Shown one piece after another: positions 1-9,048 of a stretch of DNA of 51,912 nt. Under the pieces are notes generated by a model. It worked only from the letters and a program-made list of their open reading frames with translations. It was not told the origin of the DNA and did no database searches. A program made the translations under genes and the position numbers. Within the stretch, counting starts at the first letter, position 1; every line of letters begins with the position of its first letter. This DNA is from 4572-123 sp964418755 (GTDB lineage Bacteria; Desulfobacterota; Desulfobacteria; Desulfobacterales; 4572-123), in NCBI GenBank assembly GCA_964418755.1, contig CAYQNS010000006.1, positions 1 through 51,912 of the forward strand, in the 5' to 3' direction.

Positions 1-161
1 TCATTCACGGTCTGGCCGGTGACCTGGCGGCAGCCCGGCAAGGTGAAGACGGCACTACGGCAAAGGAGATACTCAAAACATTGCCCCGTGCTGTGAAGAT
101 GGATCGAGCCGGGTTCAGCGGCAAGCTGAAACGGCGCTACGAAGGTCCTGCGGTTATATAG
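1..161 (+). CDS. Probable NAD(P)H-hydrate dehydratase, C-terminal end (partial)
   Basis: The window opens inside a gene whose frame starts at base 3 and ends with TAG at 159-161, giving about 52 residues. The visible part begins IHGLAGDLAAARQGEDG and continues to a KTLPRAVK stretch. This resembles the end of the ADP/ATP-dependent NAD(P)H-hydrate dehydratase domain (NnrD/YjeF C-terminal), where HGLAGDxAA, a G-x-A-x-DI stretch and a final LPxA are typical. That enzyme repairs hydrated NAD(P)H in the cytoplasm. The basic tail after the motif is not something I recognise from the family, so another nucleotide- or flavin-binding enzyme is possible. The upstream part lies outside the window. Confidence 0.45.
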   Translation, partial: IHGLAGDLAAARQGEDGTTAKEILKTLPRAVKMDRAGFSGKLKRRYEGPAVI

Positions 162-222
162 TTGCCTAATTCTTAATTTTGTATTTTCCACTGTTTACTG
201 ATTCAATTTTAAGGATCAACGC

Positions 223-1458
223 ATGTCATTTGAATGGTTTATAAGCCAACGATATTTGAAATCAAAGCAGAAACAGTCGTTTATCTCGATGATCACTGTC
301 CTGTCCGCCGTCGGCATCATGATCGGAGTGATGACCCTGATTATTGTCATTGCAGTCATGTCCGGGGCCGAATCCGACCTGAAAACCCGTATTGCCGGAA
401 TAGATTCCCATATTATCATCATGCGCTATAACGGCCCGTTTGCCGATTATCACCCGGTGTTAAAGACAATTAAAGAGTTCAAGGATATCAAGTCGGCATC
501 GCCCTTTGTCTACTCCCAGATGATGCTGAGGTCCGCATCCGGGGCATCCGGAGTGATTGTACGGGGAATCGACCCGCATCTGTCTCAAATGGTCATCAAG
601 GACGCAAAATCCCGCTCCCTTAAAAGCTGTTTGATTCACACTGAGAAACAACCATCAAAAGGCAGGTTACCCCGGATTATACTGGGCAAGGAACTGGCAA
701 AAAACCTGAAGGCTGCAAAAGGCGACCGGGTCTACCTGATTCATGCCGGCACAACAAATTCCGCCATTACTCACATACCTGGAATGCGGCCTTTTGAAGT
801 GGCCGGTATCTTTTCATCCGGCATGTTCGAGTATGATAAATCCCTTGTCTACCTTCATATCACAGACGCCCAGAAGCTTTTGGGAATGGATGACGCCGTC
901 ACGGGGATTGAAGCCGGCGTAACGGATATCTTCAAGGCCGGAGAAATTGCAGAAAAAATCGTTACCACCCTTGGATTCCCCTACTGGGCCAGGGACTGGA
1001 TGGCCATGAATCGAAACCTTTTTATCTCTCTTAAGCTGCAAAAAATTGTCATGTTTATTATCCTTGCGCTGATAGTGCTGGTCGCCGCTTTTAATATCAC
1101 AGCAGCCCTGATCATGATGGTCATGGAAAAAATGCGGGACATATCCATACTAAAGGCAATGGGCGCAACCAACCAAAGCATTAAAAAAATATTCGTTTTC
1201 AAGGGAATGCTCATCGGCCTGACAGGTACTCTTTTGGGTACGGCCCTTGGATTGTGCGTGTGCACTCTGCTCAAACGTTATAAATTCATTAAACTCCCCA
1301 ACGACGTCTATTATTTTTCCTCGCTACCCGTACAACTGGAACCCCTTGACCTGTTTATTATCGGCACCGTGACCCTGGCCATCTGTCTTCTGGCCACATT
1401 GTATCCGGCCGGCTATGCGTCCCGGATGAATCCGGTGGAAGGAATCCGATACGGATGA
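223..1458 (+). CDS. LolC/LolE-family ABC transporter permease (orphan paralogue)
   Basis: A 411-residue inner-membrane permease of the lipoprotein-releasing LolC/LolE (MacB-FtsX) family. One membrane segment lies at about residues 20-48, followed by a large periplasmic domain to about 265 and three more helices (about 275-300, 320-345, 375-398). The end, NPVEGIRYG, is typical of the family. It starts with MSFEWF, like the paralogue at the right edge of the window, and the C-terminal third of the two proteins is nearly colinear (LALIVLVAAFNI, LKAMGATN, KLPxDVYY). An AAGGAT ribosome site precedes the ATG. Unlike the right-hand copy it has no LolD ATPase beside it, so it may pair with a distant ATPase, presumably in lipoprotein release. 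Family assignment is firm; the exact role is inferred. Confidence 0.85.
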   Translation: MSFEWFISQRYLKSKQKQSFISMITVLSAVGIMIGVMTLIIVIAVMSGAESDLKTRIAGIDSHIIIMRYNGPFADYHPVLKTIKEFKDIKSASPFVYSQMMLRSASGASGVIVRGIDPHLSQMVIKDAKSRSLKSCLIHTEKQPSKGRLPRIILGKELAKNLKAAKGDRVYLIHAGTTNSAITHIPGMRPFEVAGIFSSGMFEYDKSLVYLHITDAQKLLGMDDAVTGIEAGVTDIFKAGEIAEKIVTTLGFPYWARDWMAMNRNLFISLKLQKIVMFIILALIVLVAAFNITAALIMMVMEKMRDISILKAMGATNQSIKKIFVFKGMLIGLTGTLLGTALGLCVCTLLKRYKFIKLPNDVYYFSSLPVQLEPLDLFIIGTVTLAICLLATLYPAGYASRMNPVEGIRYG

Positions 1459-1543
1459 GAGTAACCCGGAACGGTAACCCCGGAATCTGTGAAGGGTACA
1501 CAATAAAAATACAATCCGGGCACATTGGTGGCTGACCTGTCCT

Positions 1544-1867
1544 ATGAAAAATCCATACTCTTTAACGACCGCAATTTTTGTCATTATCGCCATTATCGGA
1601 GCATGGTTCCTTGACTGGCGTGATGAAAATTTCGCATTTATCCTGCTGCTTTATTTTATTGTAACACTGGGCATCAAACTGGATGAAATTGCCGGGCAAA
1701 TCGGAATTCCCAGCCAAAATCGGGCATACCCGGTTGAAAGGGAGGAAAATATCATAGAGCAGCTGACAAAGATAAATGCATCCTTAGATACCCTTAACAA
1801 CAACCTTGCAGAGAAAAAAAAAGATGCGGACTATGCCCCCACCGATCGTTCATCCCATAACAGATGA
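1544..1867 (+). CDS. Small membrane protein with C-terminal coiled coil, unknown function
   Basis: A 107-residue protein that I cannot name. Two hydrophobic segments (about residues 8-24 and 31-45) form a short hairpin, with WRDE between them. After residue 65 the chain is polar, with a heptad-like EENIIEQLTKINASLDTL stretch suggesting a short coiled coil, then a charged tail. The stop codon overlaps the ATG of recX by four bases (ATGA), so the two are translationally coupled. It may be an accessory membrane protein; no function can be given from sequence alone. Confidence 0.7.
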   Translation: MKNPYSLTTAIFVIIAIIGAWFLDWRDENFAFILLLYFIVTLGIKLDEIAGQIGIPSQNRAYPVEREENIIEQLTKINASLDTLNNNLAEKKKDADYAPTDRSSHNR

Positions 1868-2511
1868 AAAAAAAGATCACCGATCTGAAAATTCAGAAGA
1901 ATAACCGGCAGCGGGTGAGCGTATTTCTGGAGGATAAATACGCATTTTCCCTGAGTCTCTCAGCGGCCCTTGATCTTAAAAAAGGCTGTCTCATCGAATC
2001 GGCCCGGATCGATCAATTGCTGCAACGGGATGAATTCCCCCGTTCCTATAACAGTGCCGTCCGGTATCTGACCCGCCGGCCTCGAAGCATACATGAAACC
2101 CGGGTCTTTTTGACAGGCAAGGGGTATGGGCCGGATGTCGTGCAAAAAACCATCGATCGACTGGCAGAACAAAACTATCTTGATGACAGAACGTATGCCC
2201 GTTTATGGATCGAAAACCGCATGCACTTCCGACCGAGAAGCGCTTTTGCCCTTGGCTTTGAGCTCAGGCAAAGGGGCGTTGCCGATGCCGTCATCGAAAA
2301 CATACTGCACGAATTTGACGATGACAAAGCTGCCTGGAAGGCAATTCAAGGGCATCTCAAACGCTGGCAAAGCCTGAACGGATCGCAATTTAAATCAAAA
2401 CTATTTAGTTTTTTAAAAACCAGGGGATTTGGCTATGATACCTGTCGGAATGCGCTGGAGCGAGCCTGGTTGGAGAGAAACGGGAGTAATTCCGAGTTAA
2501 GAGGGGTATGA
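1864..2511 (+). CDS. recX: Regulatory protein RecX
   Basis: A 215-residue RecX family protein. RecX binds the RecA filament in the cytoplasm and limits recombinase and coprotease activity. Family signatures are visible: LTRRPRSIHETR at about residue 60, a YLDDRTYARLW helix repeat at about 100, then RPRSAFALGFELRQRGV. These are the three-helix repeats of RecX. Length is somewhat above the 150-200 residues usual for the family. It overlaps the preceding small membrane protein and the following DUF2062 gene by four bases each, so the three are probably one transcript. recA is not adjacent here. Confidence 0.9.
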   Translation: MKKKITDLKIQKNNRQRVSVFLEDKYAFSLSLSAALDLKKGCLIESARIDQLLQRDEFPRSYNSAVRYLTRRPRSIHETRVFLTGKGYGPDVVQKTIDRLAEQNYLDDRTYARLWIENRMHFRPRSAFALGFELRQRGVADAVIENILHEFDDDKAAWKAIQGHLKRWQSLNGSQFKSKLFSFLKTRGFGYDTCRNALERAWLERNGSNSELRGV

Positions 2512-3104
2512 TCACAAAAAAACAATCAAAAAACAGAATTACACAAACATTCCAAAAAACGTATAACCGCTTTCTCAAAATCCGGGGAACTCCCAAAGAA
2601 ATCGCTTTGGGTATGGCCCTGGGACTTTTTGTCAGTATGACGCCTTTCATAGGACTGCATACCGTTATCGCAATATTTTTTGCGGCCCTTTTTAAATGGA
2701 ATAAAATTTCCGCTGCAATAGGTGTCTGGGTCACCGATCCTTTCACCGCCCCCTTCATATACGGCATTACCTACTTCACAGGCACGTTATGCTTGGGCAT
2801 TGAAAAAATCCCCGAACTGCATACCGACCTTCACTATTCGACAATCAGTATAATGCTGCAAAAAACACCCGAAATTTTTCTATTCCTGATTGTCGGCGGC
2901 ATTGTCGTCGGGTTGCCCCTGGCTTTTTTCGGATATTATTTTTCATACTCTGCAATTTCAAAATACCAGGAAGAAATCCGCAACAAACTGGCCGGACGCA
3001 AAAAAAAACGGGCCAAAAAAAAACCGGTAAAAAGGCACGCCGGGCCGCTAAGAAAGAAGCAAAGCGCCGCCGCAAAAAATCATTCTGATCCGGATGATGG
3101 GTGA
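2508..3104 (+). CDS. DUF2062 family membrane protein
   Basis: A 198-residue inner-membrane protein of the DUF2062 family. The stretch from about residue 27 (GTPKEIALGMALGLFVSMTP) through ATVI, WVTDPFTAPFIYG and the next helix is the family signature: a GxAxGxFxxxxPFxGxH motif followed by TNPxT/TDPxTAP. Three to four helices are predicted. The C-terminal 45 residues are very rich in Lys and Arg, likely a cytoplasmic tail that binds nucleic acid or acidic lipids (inference). DUF2062 proteins often lie near LPS and glycosyltransferase genes, but the biochemical role is unknown. Start is the ATG overlapping the recX stop. Confidence 0.8.
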   Translation: MITKKQSKNRITQTFQKTYNRFLKIRGTPKEIALGMALGLFVSMTPFIGLHTVIAIFFAALFKWNKISAAIGVWVTDPFTAPFIYGITYFTGTLCLGIEKIPELHTDLHYSTISIMLQKTPEIFLFLIVGGIVVGLPLAFFGYYFSYSAISKYQEEIRNKLAGRKKKRAKKKPVKRHAGPLRKKQSAAAKNHSDPDDG

Positions 3105-3261
3105 TACGGATTGGGTTCAAGTCTTCGTAGGGTGTGGGCTGTGCCCGCCAATAGACAGAGTACCGAATTTGGAAATTCTGCGGTTCTGCGGTTCGAATTC
3201 TCCATCGTTCGACATTTAAAAATTTCTTGCCATAAAAAACACAAAATTAAGCATGCAGCGC

Positions 3262-4152
3262 CTAATTGTTCGTCCACCAGGTGCTGTCATCGATGGTATC
3301 TTCTACTTTAGCATCTGTTTTTTCCGAAAACCCGGCCACGGGTTTGCCCACCAGATTGATGCATCCGGGTTTGCATTTATCGACAGCCTTTTTCAGGTCT
3401 TCGGTATGGTCGTTCGAATATTTTTCATAATCAATGGCCGACAGGTTGCCCTGCATCTCAAACAGATCGCAGGATTTGACGCACAGTTTACAACCGATGC
3501 ATCCGACAAGGCAGACAGACTTGACATCTTTTGCCGAATCCGGGTTCGAGCAGGTAACGGCCAGTATCCTGTCATATTTAAAGGGCGTCATGGCAATAAT
3601 ACCCCGCTGGCAGGCCTTAACACAGGCCCCGCAGCCCACGCATTTTTCATAATCCACCACGGCCAGGCCGTCTACTATATGAATGGCATCATAATTACAC
3701 ACGCTTACACAATCGCCAAAACCAAGACAGCCATATGTGCAGCCCTGCACACCCTGGATCAAACCGGCGGCCGAACAGGTGGGTTCCCCGCGGTATTCGC
3801 TACGCTGGAGTCGATCATCATAATGTGCATTACAACTGACAAGCGGGCGAATCGGTGCGGCATCACTGACTTCGACCCCCATAATAGCGGCTATCTCCGC
3901 GGCAACGCCTTCTCCACCCACGGTACATTTGTTTACTGCGGCTTCACCGGCTACAACGGCTTCGGCATATTCTCCGCACCCTACGCAACCGCAGCCGCCG
4001 CAATTGGCACCGGGTAAGACCTCGATAATCTTTTCAACATTTTGATCCACCTCAACATGAAAAGCCTTGTTGGCCCAACCCAGAATATAAGAAAAGATTA
4101 CTGCCATTCCGACCATGCTTCCGGCAGACAGCCCTATGGTGACCCACGTCAT
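3262..4152 (-). CDS. rnfB: Electron transport complex subunit RnfB
   Basis: A 296-residue iron-sulfur subunit of the Rnf complex, which couples electron flow between ferredoxin and NAD+ to ion pumping across the inner membrane. One N-terminal helix (about residues 3-26) anchors it. A C-x2-C-x4-C cluster site sits near residues 51-59 (GANCGGCGCVGCG) and two further ferredoxin-type 4Fe-4S motifs appear later (CVGCGACVKACQ and CIGCKLCVKSC). I chose the ATG at 4152 because AGGAG lies five bases before it; an in-frame upstream extension has no ribosome site. It is the last gene of rnfCDGEAB. Its end faces the DUF2062 gene. Confidence 0.95.
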   Translation of the reverse strand: MTWVTIGLSAGSMVGMAVIFSYILGWANKAFHVEVDQNVEKIIEVLPGANCGGCGCVGCGEYAEAVVAGEAAVNKCTVGGEGVAAEIAAIMGVEVSDAAPIRPLVSCNAHYDDRLQRSEYRGEPTCSAAGLIQGVQGCTYGCLGFGDCVSVCNYDAIHIVDGLAVVDYEKCVGCGACVKACQRGIIAMTPFKYDRILAVTCSNPDSAKDVKSVCLVGCIGCKLCVKSCDLFEMQGNLSAIDYEKYSNDHTEDLKKAVDKCKPGCINLVGKPVAGFSEKTDAKVEDTIDDSTWWTNN

Positions 4153-4260
4153 AACAACTCCTGTAATTCTCCAACTACTTGGTTTTCTCGTTATCGTAAA
4201 ATCCAAACCGGCAGAAGTATACGCTTTCTCCGGCAATGGCCGGAGATGCAGACTGCTTAC

Positions 4261-5049
4261 TTACTGCAGATGAACCTTGTCAAAAGCCTTGACGACATAA
4301 AACTCCCCGCTTGCCCCCAGCCTGTCCGCAACCTGCGCCTGCTCTGCCGGTTTGACAGTCAGTGCCTTTTTTAATCCGGAATCCACCCCGGTAAACCCCA
4401 TGAAAGCCATGGCCAGAATTCCACCCACGATAAGGGTAATCGCGGCCCCCTGGAAGGGCTTTGGAACGTCACACAGGTCCAGTTCTTCCCGAATACCGGC
4501 CATTATCACAATGGCGATTGTAAAGCCGACACCACCGAATAGCGCCAGAATCAGTGACCGCCCGAGGTCCCAGGCATCAGCGGGATTGTCCACGCCGACG
4601 ACATTGCTCATGATCGTCAGACAGGCAAACAGAATCGCGCAATTGGTGGTAATAAGCGGCAGAAAGACACCAAACGATTTATATAAAACCGGAAAAAATT
4701 TACGAACATACATCTCCACAAACTGTACGGAGGAGGCAATGGCAAAAATATAGACAATGTAGCTTAAAATCGTCAGATCAATTTTTCCGGCGGCCTCGGC
4801 CGGCATAAAAAATCCGGCAACCCAGCTTGACAGGGGCGCACCCGGCATAAGAATAAGTGTCGTAATGCTCCAACTCAAAATTGCAGCTATGGAAATTACA
4901 AACGTCACCGCACATCCCATGCCAAAAGCCATGTCAACCCGCCGGGAAACACCCACGAAGGGGCAGATTCCCACAAAATAATGCAAAACAAAATTATTTA
5001 TCAGGGCGGCACTGATGGCAATAAGGAAAATATCGATTAAATAATTCAT
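4261..5049 (-). CDS. rnfA: Electron transport complex subunit RnfA, with C-terminal extension
   Basis: A 262-residue integral membrane subunit of Rnf with about six helices, homologous to RnfE and to NqrD/NqrE. The conserved helices include INNFVLHYFVGICPFVGVSR at the N-terminus, TNCAILFACL in the centre and IREELDLCDVPKPFQGAAI near the end. These match the symmetric helix-strand-helix units whose cysteines bind an iron-sulfur cluster between RnfA and RnfE. E. coli RsxA is 193 residues; the extra length comes from a longer loop near residues 67-90 and about 40 polar residues after the last helix. It lies 12 bases after rnfE. Confidence 0.93.
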   Translation of the reverse strand: MNYLIDIFLIAISAALINNFVLHYFVGICPFVGVSRRVDMAFGMGCAVTFVISIAAILSWSITTLILMPGAPLSSWVAGFFMPAEAAGKIDLTILSYIVYIFAIASSVQFVEMYVRKFFPVLYKSFGVFLPLITTNCAILFACLTIMSNVVGVDNPADAWDLGRSLILALFGGVGFTIAIVIMAGIREELDLCDVPKPFQGAAITLIVGGILAMAFMGFTGVDSGLKKALTVKPAEQAQVADRLGASGEFYVVKAFDKVHLQ

Positions 5050-5061
5050 ATTTTAACATCC

Positions 5062-5685
5062 CTAATTTTTAGCTGATTTAGCAGCCCTCCGGCTGTCAAT
5101 CCAGTTGACCGTTCCGAGAAGAACGCCAAATGTAAGAAAAGCACCCGGCGGCAGTACCATGATGACCCAGTCCGGCCAGGCAACGGGCAGAACCCGCAAA
5201 CCGAAAAACATACCGGTGCCCAATATCTCCCGAACGACGGCAAGGCTGGAAAGCGCCAGTGCAAAACCAATGGACTGGCCGATGGCATCGGAGGCGGCAG
5301 TGATTACCGATTGCTTGGAAGCACAGACCTCGCAGCGGCATATAATGATACAGTTAACAATGATCAATGGTATATAGGGTCCGAGCGTTTTACTCATCTG
5401 ATACATATATGCCGCCAGAAAACGGTCTGCGATCGTCACGAAGGTGGCAATGGTAAGCGTGAAAATAACAATCCGTAAATGAGGCTTGAGCAGATTCCGA
5501 ATCAGGCTGGTCATAACATTGGCGCACAGCAGAACAAAGCCTACGGCGGCGGCCATGGTGAGGGCGGATTTCATACCGTTTGTTACGGCCAGAGTAGGGC
5601 ACAGCCCAAGCAGTTGTCTGTAAACAGGGTTTTCCGGTAAAATGCCCTGAATGAATCGCTCGGTGGAAGTTGGTTGATCAGCCAT
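5062..5685 (-). CDS. rnfE: Electron transport complex subunit RnfE
   Basis: A 207-residue integral membrane subunit, the pseudo-symmetric partner of RnfA. Recognisable stretches are NPVYRQLLGLCPTLAVTN at about residue 20 and IPLIIVNCIIICRCEVCA at about 105-122, the RnfE/NqrD signature with cysteines for the membrane-embedded iron-sulfur cluster. AFASK-type sequence is replaced here by CASKQSV. Six helices are predicted. It sits between rnfG and rnfA with gaps of about 23 and 12 bases, in one operon. Confidence 0.95.
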   Translation of the reverse strand: MADQPTSTERFIQGILPENPVYRQLLGLCPTLAVTNGMKSALTMAAAVGFVLLCANVMTSLIRNLLKPHLRIVIFTLTIATFVTIADRFLAAYMYQMSKTLGPYIPLIIVNCIIICRCEVCASKQSVITAASDAIGQSIGFALALSSLAVVREILGTGMFFGLRVLPVAWPDWVIMVLPPGAFLTFGVLLGTVNWIDSRRAAKSAKN

Positions 5686-5708
5686 TTTCTCGATAATCCT
5701 CTTTTCTT

Positions 5709-6371
5709 CTATTGTCCAGCCTTAGCGGCCAGAATGTCTTTAAGATCGTTCACTGCCGTATTGATGATATTGCTGACGGCTCTGGAAGAAATGGTGGCGC
5801 CTGTTACGCCGTCGATTTCATTGGGTGCCTTGGCTCCGTCCTTGGTTACCGTCAATGGGTTGCCGGTTTTCTTTGCAATAAATTGATCGCGCCATTTTTC
5901 CGTAACGATTTTATTGCCCAGGCCGGGTGTTTCTTTTTGATCCAGCACAAACAGCCCGGTTATGGTTTCCGCGGCCGAATCCAGCCCGATGAGCAATTCG
6001 ATCTTATCGGCATATCCCTGACCTGCGGTTTTTACTACCCAGCCTGCAAGTTTTCCGACAACCCTGGTTTCGAAAACGCTGTAGAAAACCTTTGTCCCAT
6101 GCTTCTCGATTTCTATGGTTTGCGGTGTTATTTCAAGCTGCTGATTCTGCTCGACCATATCGAGTGCCCTGGCTTTGCCAAAAACCAGTTCCGGAACCTT
6201 CTGAAGGGTTTCGTTGATCTTATTGGCCTCGATAGTCGGGGCCAGAAACAACTGGATTCCGGCCAGTAATGCGCCGAAAAGCAGCGCCAGGGCTAATACA
6301 AGCCAGGCCTGAACAATATTGTTGTTTTTAATACGTTGGCCAAAAGATTGTTCCATATATGTAGCGTTCAT
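5709..6371 (-). CDS. rnfG: Electron transport complex subunit RnfG (FMN-binding)
   Basis: A 220-residue subunit with one N-terminal helix (about residues 20-40) and a periplasmic FMN-binding domain. The covalent flavin site is visible as GVTGATISSRAV at about residue 185: the Thr of the (S/T)GAT motif carries FMN through a phosphodiester bond added by ApbE. A KETPGLGNKI stretch precedes it, as in other RnfG/NqrC proteins. No apbE gene is in the window. An ATG five codons downstream (6356) is an alternative start. Confidence 0.94.
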   Translation of the reverse strand: MNATYMEQSFGQRIKNNNIVQAWLVLALALLFGALLAGIQLFLAPTIEANKINETLQKVPELVFGKARALDMVEQNQQLEITPQTIEIEKHGTKVFYSVFETRVVGKLAGWVVKTAGQGYADKIELLIGLDSAAETITGLFVLDQKETPGLGNKIVTEKWRDQFIAKKTGNPLTVTKDGAKAPNEIDGVTGATISSRAVSNIINTAVNDLKDILAAKAGQ

Positions 6372-6443
6372 AATCTATCCATCTTTTTTTTAGATCAGTG
6401 CCTATAAATCTTTGCAAAACCATGACCTTTTCAAAAATATAGC

Positions 6444-7436
6444 TTATTGGCCGCCCAGCGGCCGCGGAATCGTCCAGCGATTAATAAGCGGAGTCAAGGA
6501 ATTCATCAGCAAAACAGCAAACATTATGCCCTCGGGGTACCCGCTGAATACTCGCAGCAACATAACCAGAGTGCCAACACCGATTCCGAAAATAAACTTA
6601 CCTTTTGGTGTCAGGGGGCTGGTGACAGGGTCGGTGGCAATAAAAAAAGCACCGAAAAGTAAGGCCCCGCCCAACAGATGATGCAGTACGGTCCACTCGG
6701 AATCGAGATTAATCAAATTGACGATACCGCCCAATACCAGCACGGACGCTATTACGCCTGCCGGAATTTCCCATGATGCGGTACGCCGGACACATAAATA
6801 AATGCCGCCCAAAAGACAGGCAAGTCCACTGGTTTCTCCGAGCGAACCGTTTGTCATACCGGTAAACAGGGCGAATAAAGGTGTGACAACGCCTGACTGC
6901 TTGAAGGCATCCATGGGTGTGGCCTGGGTAATGGCATCCACGGTGCTTTGAACATTTTCATATCCCGATGCTGCCATCGCGGCGGCAAAGGAGATCATTA
7001 CAAAGGCTCGCCCCACCATGGCCGGGTTGAAGATATTCATCCCGAGACCGCCGAAGAGTACCTTGCCGATGCCGATGGCCACAAAGGAAGCAATTACCCC
7101 TATATACCACGGAGCGGTGCCGGGCAGGGACAGAGCAAGAATAACGCCGGTGATGGCTGCGGAATAATCATTCAGGCTGAAAGATTTTCCACGCATCCTC
7201 ACAAAGAGCGCTTCTGCCATCAGGCAACTACCGACGCAGATTAACATCTGCCGCAGGGCATACATGCGAAATACATACAGTGCCATGATAACCACCGGTA
7301 TAAGCGCTATCAGGACATCAAGCATCATCTTCCGGGTGTCATGGGATGTGCTGGACAAATGCGGCGAAGACGACACATGAAAAACCGGTGCCTCGGCCGC
7401 AACGTCTGACTCGATTTGTTGTTTGTTTTCTGCCAT
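6444..7436 (-). CDS. rnfD: Electron transport complex subunit RnfD (FMN-binding)
   Basis: A polytopic membrane subunit of Rnf, about 330 residues from the start chosen here. The family start FHVSSSPHLSSTSHDTRKMM is followed by LDVLIALIPV and eight or so helices. The flavin attachment region is DAITQATPMDAF, where the Thr of xAT before PM/PL is the likely FMN ester site. NRPATVGRAF-like sequence is present as FNPAMVGRAFVMI. I prefer the ATG at 7436 because it leaves only a short polar leader; an upstream ATG at 7490 is also open, with AGGTTGG very close to it. The gene follows rnfC by about 90 bases. Confidence 0.93.
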   Translation of the reverse strand: MAENKQQIESDVAAEAPVFHVSSSPHLSSTSHDTRKMMLDVLIALIPVVIMALYVFRMYALRQMLICVGSCLMAEALFVRMRGKSFSLNDYSAAITGVILALSLPGTAPWYIGVIASFVAIGIGKVLFGGLGMNIFNPAMVGRAFVMISFAAAMAASGYENVQSTVDAITQATPMDAFKQSGVVTPLFALFTGMTNGSLGETSGLACLLGGIYLCVRRTASWEIPAGVIASVLVLGGIVNLINLDSEWTVLHHLLGGALLFGAFFIATDPVTSPLTPKGKFIFGIGVGTLVMLLRVFSGYPEGIMFAVLLMNSLTPLINRWTIPRPLGGQ

Positions 7437-7527
7437 AACTAAATAAATTATCCGGATGTTTGGCCGGGCCTCGACGGGCGGGTTGAACATCCAACCTGCA
7501 TCTTAAAGCCGGTCCATGTTATTGAAA

Positions 7528-8892
7528 CTATTTCTTTTTACTTGCCATAATCAGGCCCTTACCTGTACGGATGAGCTGGACCAGGGGAATGTTGGCCGGA
7601 CAGGTATAGGCACATGAGCCGCATTCGAAACAGGCCATAATATTATACTGCTGGGCCAGGTCGATATCTTTGATGCGGGATGCAAGGGCGATCTTGGTCG
7701 GAACCAGGTTCATGGGGCACGCATCCACACATCGGCCGCATCGAACACAGGAGGTTTCTTCCGATTTCACCACATCTTCCGCGGTCAGCACCGTTATGCC
7801 GCTGGTTCCCTTGGTTACAGGCGCGTCAAAATTGGTAAAGGCAAAACCCATCATGGGGCCGCCGGAGATCACACGGGCCGCGTTTTCCTTGAATCCGCCG
7901 CAGTAATCAATCAGTTCCCGGATAGGTGTCCCAACTGAAACCAGAAGATTCTTTGGATTTAGGATGCCGCCGCCGGTGATGCTGACAACGCGATGGGTCA
8001 ACGGTTTGCCATTTAGAACGGCACGTGCCACCGCAGCAATCGTTCCAACATTGCTTACGGCCACCCCCACATCCATGGGCAGGCCGCCCAGCGGCACCGC
8101 ACGTTTGGTCACAGCCATGATTAACTGTTTTTCACTGCCCTGGGGGTATTTCGTTTTTAAAACGGCAACTTTAATGCCGGTGCCGACCGCTGCCTTTTTC
8201 AGTACATCGACGGCCCGGGGTTTGTTGTCTTCGATGCAAATGGCAATATCTTTTGCACCAACAGCCTGAGCCGCCAGCAGGGCACCTGTGATAATGGGGC
8301 CCGATGCCTCTATCATCATACGATAATCACATGTCAAAAACGGTTCGCATTCACAACCGTTGATCAAAAGGGTGTCGATGTCGACCTTTTCGTTGCTCAT
8401 AAGCTTGACATGGGTGGGGAATGCCGCCCCGCCAAGCCCGACAATACCGGCATCATGGATGGCATTTGAAATCTGCCGGGAGTCAAATTTTTCCAGCCCC
8501 CGGGTTGGCCACTCGCCGCCCAGAATCTCCTCGTACAGCGAATCACCTTCGATCTGTTCCCCGTCTGCCTTGATGACAATCGCTTCCACACGACGCCCAT
8601 GCGGCAGGGTCGTTACAACATTTCTCTGGATTTTACCGGCCACCGGGGAATGCAATGCAGCAGAAACAAATCCGCCGCCCTTGGCAACCATCTCTCCGAA
8701 AGCTACCTGCTGTTTTGGTTTGACGATTGATTGACAAGGGGCTCCCACATGCTGTGATAACGGCAAAAGCACCTTTGACGGCTGTGGAACGACTTCAATT
8801 GCTACCTCGGTGGAAAAGATTTTGTTTTCCGGTGGATGAACACCCTGGGCAAACGTACCGTTGCCTGCAAATCCATCTATGGTTAAAGCCAT
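7528..8892 (-). CDS. rnfC: Electron transport complex subunit RnfC
   Basis: A 454-residue peripheral subunit that carries the NADH/FMN site and two 4Fe-4S clusters. An N-terminal barrel-sandwich part (about residues 30-100, HSPVAGKIQRN) is followed by a Rossmann-type flavin domain with GLGGAAFPTHVKL and INGCECEPFLTCDYRMM, and then two cluster motifs, CVRCGRCVDACP and CFECGSCAYTCP. This is the standard RnfC layout. A strong GGAGG ribosome site lies just before the ATG. It is the first gene of rnfCDGEAB, so the operon promoter must lie upstream (see 8966-8992). Confidence 0.95.
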   Translation of the reverse strand: MALTIDGFAGNGTFAQGVHPPENKIFSTEVAIEVVPQPSKVLLPLSQHVGAPCQSIVKPKQQVAFGEMVAKGGGFVSAALHSPVAGKIQRNVVTTLPHGRRVEAIVIKADGEQIEGDSLYEEILGGEWPTRGLEKFDSRQISNAIHDAGIVGLGGAAFPTHVKLMSNEKVDIDTLLINGCECEPFLTCDYRMMIEASGPIITGALLAAQAVGAKDIAICIEDNKPRAVDVLKKAAVGTGIKVAVLKTKYPQGSEKQLIMAVTKRAVPLGGLPMDVGVAVSNVGTIAAVARAVLNGKPLTHRVVSITGGGILNPKNLLVSVGTPIRELIDYCGGFKENAARVISGGPMMGFAFTNFDAPVTKGTSGITVLTAEDVVKSEETSCVRCGRCVDACPMNLVPTKIALASRIKDIDLAQQYNIMACFECGSCAYTCPANIPLVQLIRTGKGLIMASKKK

Positions 8893-8965
8893 TTAACCTC
8901 CTTGACCGGCCTGGCAAAAACTCGAATTTAGTACCGTACTGAAAATAACTTTTTAAACAGCTACG

Positions 8966-8992
8966 ATTATAAAAAATCTTAAAAAATGTCAA
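8966..8992 (-). promoter_or_regulatory. Likely sigma70-type promoter of the rnf operon
   Basis: On the minus strand, about 75 bases before rnfC, a perfect TTGACA (8987-8992) and a perfect TATAAT (8966-8971) are separated by 15 bases of mostly T and A. The spacing is two bases shorter than the optimum, so strength is uncertain. The hexamers are seen directly; promoter function is inferred. Confidence 0.5.
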
Positions 8993-9048
8993 GGAAGATT
9001 ATTGTCTATCATATTTTTTACTCTGCATTAAAATTATGTTCAAAGTCG

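Noticed and set aside
3178..3200. Short tandem TGCGGTTC repeat between DUF2062 gene and rnfB
   Set aside because: Only two units, with no further structure; likely chance.
3253..4017. Long plus-strand open frame of 254 codons
   Set aside because: It lies antisense to rnfB; the cysteine-rich rnfB reading is clearly the real gene, and this frame has no family features.
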